From the NCBI RefSeq assembly GCF_004118675.1, contig NZ_SDHZ01000002.1, positions 1,116,001 to 1,180,000 of the forward strand: a stretch of 64,000 bases of DNA. The letters run 5' to 3'. Source of the stretch: Filimonas effusa (GTDB lineage Bacteria > Bacteroidota > Bacteroidia > Chitinophagales > Chitinophagaceae). The notes under the pieces were generated by a model that saw nothing but the letters and a program-made list of their open reading frames with translations, was not told the origin of the DNA and ran no database searches. Position 1 is the stretch's first letter, and the number at the start of each line of letters is the position of its first letter. The position numbers and the translations under genes are program-made. Below, in pieces: positions 28,048 through 35,916 of the stretch.

Positions 28048-28347
28048 CTACATGTGTTTCAACTCATCGGGGAGATCGTAAAAAGTAGGATGACGATATG
28101 CTTTGTCATTGGCAGGATCAAAGAAAGCACCCGATTCATCGGGATTGGATGCATGTATGTATTTGCTTTCCACCACCCATATACTTACGCCCTCCATACG
28201 GCGGGTGTACACGTCCCTGGCATTTTCAAGCGCCATCTGCGCATCGGCAGCGTGTAAACTTCCTGCATGTTTATGGTCAAGCCCCTGCCTGCTCCTGATA
28301 AAGACCTCCCATAACGGCCATTGACTTTCATTTTCTTTTTCCGGCAT
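28048..28347 (-). CDS. paaB: 1,2-phenylacetyl-CoA epoxidase subunit PaaB
   Basis: A 99-residue protein with the Met at 28347 (MPEKENESQWPLWEVF). The open frame begins 24 codons earlier but overlaps paaA out of frame. It has the small PaaB pattern: WEVFIRSRQGLDHKHAGSL, AQMALENARDVYTRR and GVSIWVVESKYI. PaaB links catalytic and reductase subunits in the epoxidase. It starts 28 bp after the paaA stop. Confidence 0.92.
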   Translation of the reverse strand: MPEKENESQWPLWEVFIRSRQGLDHKHAGSLHAADAQMALENARDVYTRRMEGVSIWVVESKYIHASNPDESGAFFDPANDKAYRHPTFYDLPDELKHM

Positions 28348-28375
28348 ATCGCAATACGTATAGTAGTTAAGAATA

Positions 28376-29332
28376 TTAAGCAGCACTGGTAGCCATGCGT
28401 TGCTTTCGTTTGGCCGCATGCGCCGAAGCTGCGTCCCTTACCCATTGCCCTTCGTCCCAGGCATTGCGGCGCGCATCGAGCCGCTGCTTGTTACAGGGAC
28501 CGTTACCGCTGACAACCTCCCAGAATTCCTTCCAGTTGATCTCACCAAAATCGTAGTGGCCTGTTGCTTCATTCCATTTAAGATCAGGATCAGGCAGCGT
28601 ACAGCCCAGTATCTTCACCTGCTCTGCACAGATGTCAACAAACTTCTGCCTCAATTCATCATTGGAAAAACGTTTGATCTTCCACTTCATGCTTTGGGCA
28701 GAATGAGGAGACGCATCGTCGCTGGGTCCAAACATCATTACACTCGGCCACCACCAGCGGTTAATTGCCTCCTGGAGCATACGTTTCTGGGCAGGACTTC
28801 CTTTCGACAATACCAGCAGGCTTTCAAAACCCTGGCGCTGGTGAAAACTTTCTTCCTTGCAAACCCTTACCATAGCCCGGGCATAAGGTCCATAGCTGTT
28901 GCGGCAAAGCGGCACCTGGTTCATAATGGCTGCGCCGTCTACCAGCCAACCAACAGCGCCAATATCGGCCCATGTTAACGTGGGATAATTAAAAATGGAA
29001 GAGTATTTGGCTTTACCGCTATGCAGCTGATCATACATTTCATCGCGGCTGATGCCCAGCGTTTCTGCCGCAGCATACAGGTATAAGCCATGCCCCGCCT
29101 CATCCTGCACCTTAGCCAGCAGAATAGCCTTACGCTTCAGCGAGGGCGCCCGGGTGATCCAGTTGCCTTCCGGCAGCATACCTATTATTTCGCTATGGGC
29201 ATGCTGGCTTATCTGCCTGATAAGCGTTTGCCGGTAAGCCTCGGGCATCCAGTCCTTAGGCTCTATCCTTATCTCATTATCGATCTTATCCTGGAATACC
29301 TCTTCCAAAGTAAGCGTTGCAGCCATAGCCAT
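28376..29332 (-). CDS. paaA: 1,2-phenylacetyl-CoA epoxidase catalytic subunit PaaA
   Basis: A 318-residue protein when started at the Met at 29332 ([14 protein letters not shown]); an earlier in-frame Met at 29371 would overlap the promoter palindromes. PaaA is the di-iron oxygenase subunit that epoxidises the phenylacetyl-CoA ring. The metal-site region is recognisable as [20 protein letters not shown], with another set further on ([16 protein letters not shown]). It heads the series paaA-B-C-D-G-Y, all on the minus strand with gaps of 28-117 bp. Confidence 0.95.
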   Translation of the reverse strand: MAMAATLTLEEVFQDKIDNEIRIEPKDWMPEAYRQTLIRQISQHAHSEIIGMLPEGNWITRAPSLKRKAILLAKVQDEAGHGLYLYAAAETLGISRDEMYDQLHSGKAKYSSIFNYPTLTWADIGAVGWLVDGAAIMNQVPLCRNSYGPYARAMVRVCKEESFHQRQGFESLLVLSKGSPAQKRMLQEAINRWWWPSVMMFGPSDDASPHSAQSMKWKIKRFSNDELRQKFVDICAEQVKILGCTLPDPDLKWNEATGHYDFGEINWKEFWEVVSGNGPCNKQRLDARRNAWDEGQWVRDAASAHAAKRKQRMATSAA

Positions 29333-29344
29333 ATCTACCTGTTT

Positions 29345-29388
29345 GCTGTAAATATACAGCTTTTCGCCCACCCGCTAACTATCGTTAG
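29345..29388 (-). promoter_or_regulatory. paa operon promoter region with two palindromes
   Basis: GCTGTA-AATA-TACAGC (29345-29360) spans a -7-like TATATTTA on the minus strand. CTAACTATCGTTAG (29375-29388) lies about 19 bp further upstream, over the expected -33 position. The second palindrome differs by one base from the CNAACGNNCGTTNG motif I recall for the TetR-type repressor PaaR in Thermus; that is from memory. No TetR gene is in the window. Operator role is inferred. Confidence 0.45.
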
Positions 29389-29412
29389 TTTAAGTACCTC
29401 GCAGGTTAACAC

Positions 29413-29446
29413 AAAAAAGGGCTGCCCTTTCTTTTGGAGCAGCCCC
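29413..29446 (-). terminator. Terminator after the outer-membrane protein gene (29470-30072)
   Basis: On the minus strand GGGCTGC (29439-29445) pairs with GCAGCCC (29419-29425), and six T residues follow. It lies 24 bp past the stop codon of the gene starting at 30072, just before the paa promoter. Confidence 0.8.
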
Positions 29447-29469
29447 GGAGAACAAAACCTTATGGCAAT

Positions 29470-30072
29470 CTATTTCCAATTGAACAACGAAAGCGCCGCT
29501 CCCAGTTGTAATTGCCTTGATTTCCAGTCATGCCGCCCATCAATCCCGTTCACATCAGAAAAGCCCTGGGTATAACGTCCGTAGATCCTGAATTTTTCAA
29601 GTGTGAGGGTAACACCCGCAGCCACTCCAAGATCTGTTTTCGTAAATGCGTCGCGGCCGTTTTTCAGCAGGTTATCATCTTCAAAAACCAGCCAGTTAAA
29701 CTGCGGGCCAGCCTGAAAAGATATTACGCTGCTGAGTTTATAACTCAATAACACTGGTACGCTTATATAACTCAGCTTAATATCCTTGTCCGAAGAAGCC
29801 ACCCCTTCATTTACATAATAGGTCATGAAGTTGTCGGCACGCTCTGTACTGCGATGAGAAAAATAAAGCTCGGGATTTACACTCCATTTCTTTCCCAATG
29901 CTATTTCTGAGAAAGCACCCACATCAATTCCCTGCTGCAAAGAGCTGTTCATCCCATTACCGGAATTTGCCGACATGTTAATTCCGGCTTTGATCCCAAG
30001 ATTAATTTTCTGTGCACCTGCAGCCGTTGTTACCATAATAGCAGCCATCAATAAGATCCATTTGCAGTTCAT
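29470..30072 (-). CDS. Outer-membrane beta-barrel (porin-like) protein
   Basis: A 200-residue protein with signal peptide ending AGAQ. The mature part begins KINLGIKAGINMS, typical of small Bacteroidota outer-membrane barrels (PorT/OmpW-like type). Alternating strands such as KWSVNPELYFSHRS and FRIYGRYTQGFSDV continue to a C-terminal LGAALSLFNWK. Function unknown. It stands between the Rieske gene and the paa operon and has its own terminator. Confidence 0.85.
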   Translation of the reverse strand: MNCKWILLMAAIMVTTAAGAQKINLGIKAGINMSANSGNGMNSSLQQGIDVGAFSEIALGKKWSVNPELYFSHRSTERADNFMTYYVNEGVASSDKDIKLSYISVPVLLSYKLSSVISFQAGPQFNWLVFEDDNLLKNGRDAFTKTDLGVAAGVTLTLEKFRIYGRYTQGFSDVNGIDGRHDWKSRQLQLGAALSLFNWK

Positions 30073-30202
30073 CTCTTACAAATTTTAAGGGTGATAAAAT
30101 CAGGAAGCAATAATAATGGCAACAACCGTTATGATTTAGTTATTATAGATCAGAAGGGTAAATATATCTGCCAACCGCAAAACTGTTGCAGTAAAAGGGG
30201 GG

Positions 30203-30556
30203 TTAAAGCCAGCCAAACAGGCCTGAACTTTCTATGCCTACGTAAATTCCGTCTTCACGCTGTTCTACCGCATATACTTTCAGGTAATAACCTTCTCCGC
30301 TGGTATTTCTGCCGTTTTTTAGGCTGAACTTATAGCGATGCAAGGGACAAACGATATTGCCGGCGGCATCAACAAAGCCGTCGGCCATTACGCCACTGGC
30401 ATGCGGGCATTTAAAAGCGGTTGCAAAAATGGCGTCCTGGAACAATACCAGGGTAAGCTTTTTACCCGCCACCTCTGCAACGCACATATTATTCGATTGC
30501 CAGCTAAAGTCGGCCACAGCATCGGCCAGTTTATGCCAGTTGATCTTTTTGCTCAT
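30203..30556 (-). CDS. Rieske 2Fe-2S domain protein
   Basis: A 117-residue soluble protein. The Rieske ligands are visible as CPHASG and CPLHRYKF, about 20 residues apart (C-x-H and C-x2-H). It is likely a small ferredoxin-type electron carrier, similar to the NirD-like or dioxygenase ferredoxin family. It starts 8 bp after the hflX stop codon, suggesting co-transcription, but no obvious partner oxygenase is adjacent. Confidence 0.87.
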   Translation of the reverse strand: MSKKINWHKLADAVADFSWQSNNMCVAEVAGKKLTLVLFQDAIFATAFKCPHASGVMADGFVDAAGNIVCPLHRYKFSLKNGRNTSGEGYYLKVYAVEQREDGIYVGIESSGLFGWL

Positions 30557-30564
30557 TTAGGAAA

Positions 30565-31752
30565 CTAAAAGTATACGGTTTTATAGGGATACCGCTGTTT
30601 ATACATATCCCGCACCTTCGTAAGAATGAATGTACGCAAAGCGTCTATATTCAAACGTTCGGTAGCCGATATAAATATGCAGTTACCTTCGGTGATATTG
30701 TCCCATTTTTCCCTCAGATCACGCAGGATCTCTTCTTTCACATCATCTTCAAGCCAGCTATCGAAATACTTCTCTTCATACAGGTCCATTTTATTGAACA
30801 CGGTAAGAACAGGTTTGTCGAAAGCCTTCAGTTCCTGCAGCGTTTTATTTACCACACCAATATGCTCCTCATGCTGGGGGTGTGCAATATCAACCACATG
30901 GATCAGGATATCGGCCTCCCGTACCTCATCGAGAGTGCTCTTAAAACTTTCCACCAGGTGATGCGGCAGCTTACGGATAAAACCAACCGTATCGCTCAAC
31001 AAGAACGGCGTGTTTTCAAACACTACTTTACGGGTGGTGGTATCGAGGGTAGCAAATAATTTATTCTCCGCAAATACTTCGCTTTTACTGATCAGGTTCA
31101 TGATGGTGCTTTTACCTACGTTGGTGTATCCCACCAGCGACACCCTGATGAGTTCGCCACGTTCTTTACGCTGTGTAAAAGCCTGTTTATCTATTTCTGC
31201 CAGGCGTTTGCGCAACAATGAGATCTTGTCTTTTACGATCCTGCGGTCGGTTTCTATCTCCGTTTCCCCCGGTCCCCTGGTACCAATACCACCACCCTGG
31301 CGTTCCAGGTGTTTCCACATACCTTTCAGGCGGGGTAACAGGTATTGATACTGCGCCAGCTCTACCTGAACCTTGGCCTGTGCCGTCCTTGCCCTGCGGG
31401 CAAAAATGTCGAGGATAAGGTCGCTTCTGTCAATGGTTTTTACACCCAGTTCTTTTTCTATATTAATGATCTGAGATCCTGTAAGCTCATCATCGAAAAT
31501 GACCAGGTCTATATCTTTACCCTGTACAAATAACTTGATCTGTTCCAGTTTACCCTTCCCTACAAAAGTGCGGCTATCGGGATGTGGCAGCCGCTGGGTA
31601 AACGTTTTTACCGAATTAGCTCCGGCAGTTTCCGCCAGAAATGCCAGCTCATCGAGGTATTCCTGAACCTGCTCCTCCGTTTGGTCCTTTTGTATAAGAC
31701 CTACGAGAACAGCCTTTTCTTCACTTTTTATTTTCTGTTGCTTCTCTATCAA
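30565..31752 (-). CDS. hflX: Ribosome-associated GTPase HflX
   Basis: A 395-residue GTPase that splits stalled or hibernating 70S ribosomes. The N-terminal HflX domain (TVGKGKLEQIK-like TFVGKGK motif, then GGGIGTRGPGETEIETDRR) precedes a G domain with GYTNVGKSTIM, SDTVGFIRKLP and NKMD. The frame has no ATG before this point and the start codon is TTG at 31750-31752, preceded after 16 bp by a -7 box. The Rieske gene follows 8 bp after the stop. Confidence 0.96.
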   Translation of the reverse strand: MIEKQQKIKSEEKAVLVGLIQKDQTEEQVQEYLDELAFLAETAGANSVKTFTQRLPHPDSRTFVGKGKLEQIKLFVQGKDIDLVIFDDELTGSQIINIEKELGVKTIDRSDLILDIFARRARTAQAKVQVELAQYQYLLPRLKGMWKHLERQGGGIGTRGPGETEIETDRRIVKDKISLLRKRLAEIDKQAFTQRKERGELIRVSLVGYTNVGKSTIMNLISKSEVFAENKLFATLDTTTRKVVFENTPFLLSDTVGFIRKLPHHLVESFKSTLDEVREADILIHVVDIAHPQHEEHIGVVNKTLQELKAFDKPVLTVFNKMDLYEEKYFDSWLEDDVKEEILRDLREKWDNITEGNCIFISATERLNIDALRTFILTKVRDMYKQRYPYKTVYF

Positions 31753-31768
31753 ATGACTCTGTTTTTAT

Positions 31769-31776
31769 CAAACCTA
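31769..31776 (-). promoter_or_regulatory. -7 element for hflX
   Basis: The minus strand reads TAGGTTTG, an exact TAnnTTTG match, 16 bp before the TTG start. No good -33 partner. Confidence 0.4.
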
Positions 31777-31868
31777 CATGAAATTTTTCGATCCTCACTC
31801 CTACGCAAAGAATGAACGAAAAATTGCATGGGTACTCCTCCTGACCATAAAAAACATTATTTACAAGA

Positions 31869-31904
31869 GAAAAAAATGGCTGGCAAGGAAATCCTTACCA
31901 GCCA
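31869..31904 (-). terminator. Terminator after the outer-membrane protein gene (31927-32673)
   Basis: On the minus strand TGGCTGGTAAGG pairs with CCTTGCCAGCCA around an ATTT loop and is followed by T-rich TTTTTTCTC. It is downstream of the stop at 31927. Confidence 0.85.
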
Positions 31905-31926
31905 CGACCTATATTATCAAAATATC

Positions 31927-32673
31927 TTATAACCCGGTTAAAGTAAGACCTATGTTAAAAGGATTGATCGCTGGCCCTGCCCCGCTCTTCAGCAGGGAAG
32001 TGAACTGGTAAGAGCCTGAAAGAGCGATATGCCCCAGCCCTATACGCCCGATCGCAGCTAAACGGGTGCTGTTAAAGAACCTTTTGTCGTATTCTTTCCT
32101 GATATAACCGCTGCCGTAAAGCGACTGCCCTGAACTGTTCTGGTAGTTTTTACCCTTGGTATAGGCTTTCAGCAGGAAACCCGCTTTAACACCAAAAGAA
32201 GCTTTAAACCCTTTGTCGGGATTCTCGGGATGCTGAGCATACCTGATTTCAAGCGGTACGTCAACATAGATCGTCGTCAGCTTAAACTTATTGAACCTGT
32301 CGCCACCGGAAGACCTGTCCGAGAAAGAAAGGGTAGAGCCGGTTCCGCTGATATTTACTATTTTATCTTTGAAAAAGATATTATCAGCACCTATACCCGC
32401 ACCTATGCCAAGACTGAAATGCGGATCGCTTTTAAAGGGCTTATCCAGCATGAAATAGAAGTTGAAAAACCTGGAAAAACCTCCTGGTTTAGCACTATCC
32501 GGAACGTTACCAGCCCATCCGGCAACACCATACTGAAGCACGAGGTGATCATTGGGCCTGTTGCTGAGATCCAGTTTCTTAGGCTTTCCAATCGTATTCG
32601 TTAGCGAATCCTGTGCTTTTGCAGAACCTATAGTAGCTAATACCAAGATCGCTGCAATTACTTTATTCATCAT
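31927..32673 (-). CDS. Outer-membrane beta-barrel protein
   Basis: A 248-residue protein started at the Met at 32673 (MMNKVIAAILVLATIGSAKAQ signal). The mature part carries paired beta-strands (HFSLGIGAGIGADNIFF, YVDVPLEIRYAQHPE, GFKASFGVKAGFLLKAYT) with glycine-rich turns, typical of a 10-14-strand barrel. It lies divergent from the lone receiver gene. A -7 box TATTTTTG at 32694-32701 is present, and a second copy with similar flanking bases lies 62 bp further upstream. Function unknown. Confidence 0.83.
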   Translation of the reverse strand: MMNKVIAAILVLATIGSAKAQDSLTNTIGKPKKLDLSNRPNDHLVLQYGVAGWAGNVPDSAKPGGFSRFFNFYFMLDKPFKSDPHFSLGIGAGIGADNIFFKDKIVNISGTGSTLSFSDRSSGGDRFNKFKLTTIYVDVPLEIRYAQHPENPDKGFKASFGVKAGFLLKAYTKGKNYQNSSGQSLYGSGYIRKEYDKRFFNSTRLAAIGRIGLGHIALSGSYQFTSLLKSGAGPAINPFNIGLTLTGL

Positions 32674-32693
32674 GCAGTTTTTGTTATATCGGG

Positions 32694-32701
32694 CAAAAAT
32701 A
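32694..32701 (-). promoter_or_regulatory. -7 element of the outer-membrane protein gene
   Basis: The minus strand reads TATTTTTG (TAnnTTTG), 21 bp upstream of the ATG at 32673. A TTG lies 17 bp before it. A duplicate TATTTTTG with similar right flank is at 32756-32763. Confidence 0.5.
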
Positions 32702-32875
32702 AAAGAATTGATGCCACGCAAGTGGTTAAAAATAAGCCAAAACAGCCTATCGCGGCAAAAATACAGCGCCAGCTTATTCGAAATTTCAAGTTTCAGAAAA
32801 AGTGTATTAACTTACTCTCACTCTGAGGAAAAAGCGGACAAGTTAACCTACGTATATCAGCTCTTAACATAAGCT

Positions 32876-33253
32876 ATGAAGATATTAATCGCAGAAGACG
32901 AACAAGTTACTCTATTAACCCTGGAACAATGTCTAAAAACGGAGGGCTACGATGTTATAACCGCTCAGGACGGCAGGGAAGCCTTAAATAAGCTGGAAAA
33001 TGAACTCCCCGACCTTATTCTTACCGACATTATGATGCCGTTTACCTCCGGGCTGGAACTGATAGGTATCCTTAAATCATCTGCCAAAAGCGGTATCCCC
33101 ATCATCGTTCTATCGGCAATCGACGAAGAATCAACCGTTATGCAGGCATTTCGTCTTGGAGCAGACGATTTTGTGACCAAACCTTTTCATCCCAGAGAGC
33201 TGTTGTTAAGGGTAAAGCGTTTTCTACAGCTGCACAGCCCTGTAAACAGTTAA
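32876..33253 (+). CDS. Single-domain response regulator (receiver)
   Basis: A 125-residue CheY-like receiver with no output domain. The phosphoacceptor is Asp51 (LILTDIMMP), with the acidic pair Glu7-Asp8 at the N-terminus and the DDFVTKPFHP lysine region near residue 103. It ends tail-to-tail with the LuxR-type response regulator gene, overlapping by 4 bp. It could be a phosphate sink or relay for the nearby kinase, but nothing in the sequence shows a specific partner. Confidence 0.92.
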   Translation: MKILIAEDEQVTLLTLEQCLKTEGYDVITAQDGREALNKLENELPDLILTDIMMPFTSGLELIGILKSSAKSGIPIIVLSAIDEESTVMQAFRLGADDFVTKPFHPRELLLRVKRFLQLHSPVNS

Positions 33254-33888
33254 ACTGTAACCAGGCTGTTACGGATGGCATAAAGCACCAACCCTACACG
33301 AGAAGCAATTTCAAGCTTCTCGAACATATTACTGCGTAATCCCTCAACCGCCCTCGGTGTAATGCCCATTTCGTCTGCAATCTCCTTGTAGGATTTTTCC
33401 GTGCAACATAGCCTGAGAAAAGCAACTTCCTTGTCAGACAATTTCATTTCCCCTTCATCTTCATCCGATTTTATAGCCAGGTGCACCAGCTTGCCGGTGA
33501 TCAGTTCGTTCATATAAAACCCGCGATTGGCTACCTCATGCAAGGCGGCGCTTAACACCCCCGGTTTGCTGTCTTTCAGGATATATCCCTGCGCACCATT
33601 GCGTAACATCCTGATGATGGCCGCATCATTATCCATCATAGACAAGACCAGTACTTTGACCTGCGGATGGTGGCGGCGGATCCATTTGGCGGTTTCAAAA
33701 CCATCCATTTCAGGCATTGTGATATCAAGCAGCACTACGTCGGGAAGACCATGGATCTCAACCTGTTGAATAAAGTGTTTTCCGTTATCTGCTTCAAAGA
33801 TGACCTCAAAATCGCCAAAGCCTGCAATAACTGCCGCCAGCCCATTCCTTAGCAATACATGATCGTCAACGAGTGCAACTTTTGTCAT
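33250..33888 (-). CDS. LuxR/NarL-type response regulator
   Basis: A 212-residue regulator. The receiver carries Asp55 (VVLLDITMPEMDG) and a Lys near GYILKDS. The C-terminal LuxR-type HTH (LRLCCTEKSYKEIADEMGITPRAVEGLRSNMFEKL) has the usual motif. Its start overlaps the end of the histidine kinase gene by 4 bp (ATGA arrangement), so they form one two-component unit. Targets could include the divergent upstream promoter region at 35826-35896. Confidence 0.95.
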   Translation of the reverse strand: MTKVALVDDHVLLRNGLAAVIAGFGDFEVIFEADNGKHFIQQVEIHGLPDVVLLDITMPEMDGFETAKWIRRHHPQVKVLVLSMMDNDAAIIRMLRNGAQGYILKDSKPGVLSAALHEVANRGFYMNELITGKLVHLAIKSDEDEGEMKLSDKEVAFLRLCCTEKSYKEIADEMGITPRAVEGLRSNMFEKLEIASRVGLVLYAIRNSLVTV

Positions 33889-34694
33889 ACAGTAAATGTA
33901 TTTAATAGCGGTTGTATGGCAATGACAATCTTAGTTCCCTGTTGCGGAGCGGTACAGATAGTAACACTCCCATTAATATCACGGGCGCGCTGCTGCATAT
34001 TTTTGAGTCCAATGCCCGTTTTCCCCTCTTCCAGTTTATCGAGTTCAAAACCAATTCCATTGTCTTTAACTGTAATAAGGGCAGCATTTTCGGTGTTTTC
34101 AAGACTGACGCTGATAAGACTCGCTTTGGCATGTTTCAGGATATTATTCAATACTTCCTGGATCATACGGAAAACAACGATCACCTGCCTGTCGTCAAGC
34201 GCCAGCTCCAGGTCGTCGCCAATAAGCTCAGTTTTAACGGTAACAGCTTTTTCAATGAGGGTAAGCTCATGGGCTATAGCAGCCTGAAGCCCGAGATCGG
34301 TGATTTTTTCACCATTGAGACTTTTGCTCAGGTCTCTCAGGTCGGTAATGGCTTTACTGAGCAGGTTTTCGGTGATGGCAAGTTTGTCTTCGAAATTTTG
34401 AACGTTAATCGTATTCAGGTTTAGTTTGGCAAGGCTTAGCGCCTGCCCAATGTTATCGTGAATTTCCTGGCTGATGTTACGGAAGGTTTGTTCCTGTATT
34501 TCGAGCTGGGATTTTAAAAGAGTGCTTTCAAATTTAGAATGCAGGTTATCAATGTCTTTCATGTGCACGATTCTACGACGATAGGACTGAATCATGAATA
34601 AATAGAAGAAGATTACAAAAAACAGCAGTAGCGCTGAGGCTACGATAATGATGGGTGCTGCGACGAAGAACGGCGGGGAGGTCGATTGTAACAT
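33885..34694 (-). CDS. Sensor histidine kinase (HisKA_3 type)
   Basis: A 269-residue kinase. One membrane segment (about residues 11-34) is followed by a coiled region, then the HisKA_3 motif FRNISQEIHDNIGQALSLAK with His79 as phosphoacceptor. The HATPase part follows with NILKHAKAS (N box), TVKDNGIGF (G1) and GKTGIGLKNMQQR (G2). It lacks a sensor domain, so input may come from the membrane protein encoded just upstream. Its start overlaps the 3' end of that gene by 55 nt. Confidence 0.94.
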   Translation of the reverse strand: MLQSTSPPFFVAAPIIIVASALLLFFVIFFYLFMIQSYRRRIVHMKDIDNLHSKFESTLLKSQLEIQEQTFRNISQEIHDNIGQALSLAKLNLNTINVQNFEDKLAITENLLSKAITDLRDLSKSLNGEKITDLGLQAAIAHELTLIEKAVTVKTELIGDDLELALDDRQVIVVFRMIQEVLNNILKHAKASLISVSLENTENAALITVKDNGIGFELDKLEEGKTGIGLKNMQQRARDINGSVTICTAPQQGTKIVIAIQPLLNTFTV

Positions 34695-35320
34695 GATAAA
34701 CCTACTATAAAAAAGGCAAATTTAAGAATATATGTAACATTCATCAGCCTCCATACAAAGCGTGCCTGGTCGGGGATACCGAGCAGCATATACACTTTAT
34801 ATGAGATTAACGCCAACGTACTTAATGCGCAGCTCACCAGGAAAGCGCTTACAAACCAGAAAACAGGAAGCCGTTGAAAGTGGAGGATATCATCACTTTT
34901 AGAAAGCTGGAGCATATAATACATCGACAGCAACAGAATGGTAAGGTTGCCAACGGTAACGCCATTACCATTGAAAGCTGTAAAAAAAGGCTCCCAAAGT
35001 GCTATATTGATCAATTCAAAGATGGTGTATCCCCCTGCTACGAAGTAAAAAACCGATTGTTTTTTACGCAATATCAGAATAAGCAGGTAGTAGGTAACCG
35101 ATACCAGTTCTGCCCAATGAATAATATGATATAAATATAGGTTACTTATGTAGTGGTATCCCATATAACCACAGATGCCATATATAACTGTGTTGAACAG
35201 CAGGTAAAAAAACAGGAACCATTTATGGTAGTCTCCTATTTTTTTACGCTGGAACAGGTAAATAATCAAGGTGAGCAACGGCATATAGGTGTCGCTAAAT
35301 CTTAGCAGGTGTTTTAACAT
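34640..35320 (-). CDS. Multi-pass membrane protein of unknown function
   Basis: A 226-residue integral membrane protein with six to seven hydrophobic segments (for example FYLLFNTVIYGICGY, LYHIIHWAELVSVTYYLLILI, FWFVSAFLVSCALSTLALI). I do not recognise the family; the size and topology resemble the 7TM-type sensors found beside histidine kinases. The start at 35320 is 3 bp after the stop of the upstream gene, and its 3' end overlaps the kinase gene by 55 nt, suggesting translational coupling. Likely the sensory partner of the kinase, by position only. Confidence 0.8.
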   Translation of the reverse strand: MLKHLLRFSDTYMPLLTLIIYLFQRKKIGDYHKWFLFFYLLFNTVIYGICGYMGYHYISNLYLYHIIHWAELVSVTYYLLILILRKKQSVFYFVAGGYTIFELINIALWEPFFTAFNGNGVTVGNLTILLLSMYYMLQLSKSDDILHFQRLPVFWFVSAFLVSCALSTLALISYKVYMLLGIPDQARFVWRLMNVTYILKFAFFIVGLSCYNRPPRRSSSQHPSLS

Positions 35321-35323
35321 AAA

Positions 35324-35752
35324 TTAGTCTCCGCTATTTAAGGCATTATCAGGCCCGCACATAGCGGGACAGGGTTCAGGATCACCGATCCCCGGATCAT
35401 CCGGAAATTCATCTTCTCCACCACCATTTTTTGCTGCAATTGAAACACTGCCGGAGCGTGCTGCAGAAAGATCAGATGGGTCGCCGATGAAAGGAGGAAT
35501 ACCGAAGTCGCAATGCATGCCGTTGATAAGCTGTGTGCCTACGATCGTGATGGTAGGAACCATAATGTCTTCAACTGTTTTGCAGCCGATGTAAATGCGG
35601 AGGCCGTCGAGACCGCCATTTTGCGCCATCAGTGCATCTAAAGATGCTTTGCTGAGCGTGTAAGCCCTTGGCGTGGTAGGAGGCAGGTTCTTGATATGTG
35701 CCCTGAAGGCAGCAATCTCCTGCTTTGCCGTCCACCATTTGTTTTTACGCAT
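35324..35752 (-). CDS. Unknown protein with C-terminal CPxxCG motif
   Basis: A 142-residue protein without signal peptide or membrane segment. It begins with basic/aromatic residues (MRKNKWWTAKQEIAAFRAHI), then a compact alpha/beta part with GGLDGLRIYIGCKT and PTITIVGTQLING. The tail is acidic and Pro/Gly-rich and ends EPCPAMCGPDNALNSGD (Cys128 and Cys132). I recall similar unnamed proteins in Bacteroidota sharing a LRIYIG-like core and a C-terminal CPxxCGxxN tail, but no function. It is first in the four-gene unit with the membrane protein, kinase and regulator, so it may act in the same signal path. Confidence 0.75.
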   Translation of the reverse strand: MRKNKWWTAKQEIAAFRAHIKNLPPTTPRAYTLSKASLDALMAQNGGLDGLRIYIGCKTVEDIMVPTITIVGTQLINGMHCDFGIPPFIGDPSDLSAARSGSVSIAAKNGGGEDEFPDDPGIGDPEPCPAMCGPDNALNSGD

Positions 35753-35825
35753 AGTAGTCGTTTTTTGGGGTTGTACATTGTTTACTACGCTGGCAAAATA
35801 AAAGCAGAAATCCCGAACATCAGCA

Positions 35826-35896
35826 GTGATTTTTCACGGGTTTGAAGTGTGATTTTCCACACCTGCCATTGTGGTTTTCACCGTGATAACCACAAT
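35826..35896. promoter_or_regulatory. Cluster of GTG-N5/6-CAC dyads between divergent genes
   Basis: Four dyads occur in 71 bp: GTGATTTTTCAC (35826-35837), GTGTGATTTTCCACAC (35847-35862), and two that together form a 29-bp near-perfect palindrome at 35868-35896 (outer arms ATTGTGGTT/AACCACAAT, inner TCAC/GTGA, one mismatched pair). They lie between the unknown gene (start 35752, minus) and the aminotransferase gene (start 35917, plus). An operator cluster is the simplest reading. Confidence 0.5.
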
Positions 35897-35900
35897 ATTG

Positions 35901-35908
35901 TACCTTTG
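35901..35908 (+). promoter_or_regulatory. -7 element for the aminotransferase gene
   Basis: TACCTTTG matches TAnnTTTG and lies only 8 bp before the ATG at 35917, so the transcript may be leaderless or nearly so. No clear -33 partner; the operator cluster is immediately upstream. Confidence 0.4.
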
Positions 35909-35916
35909 GCCCCATT

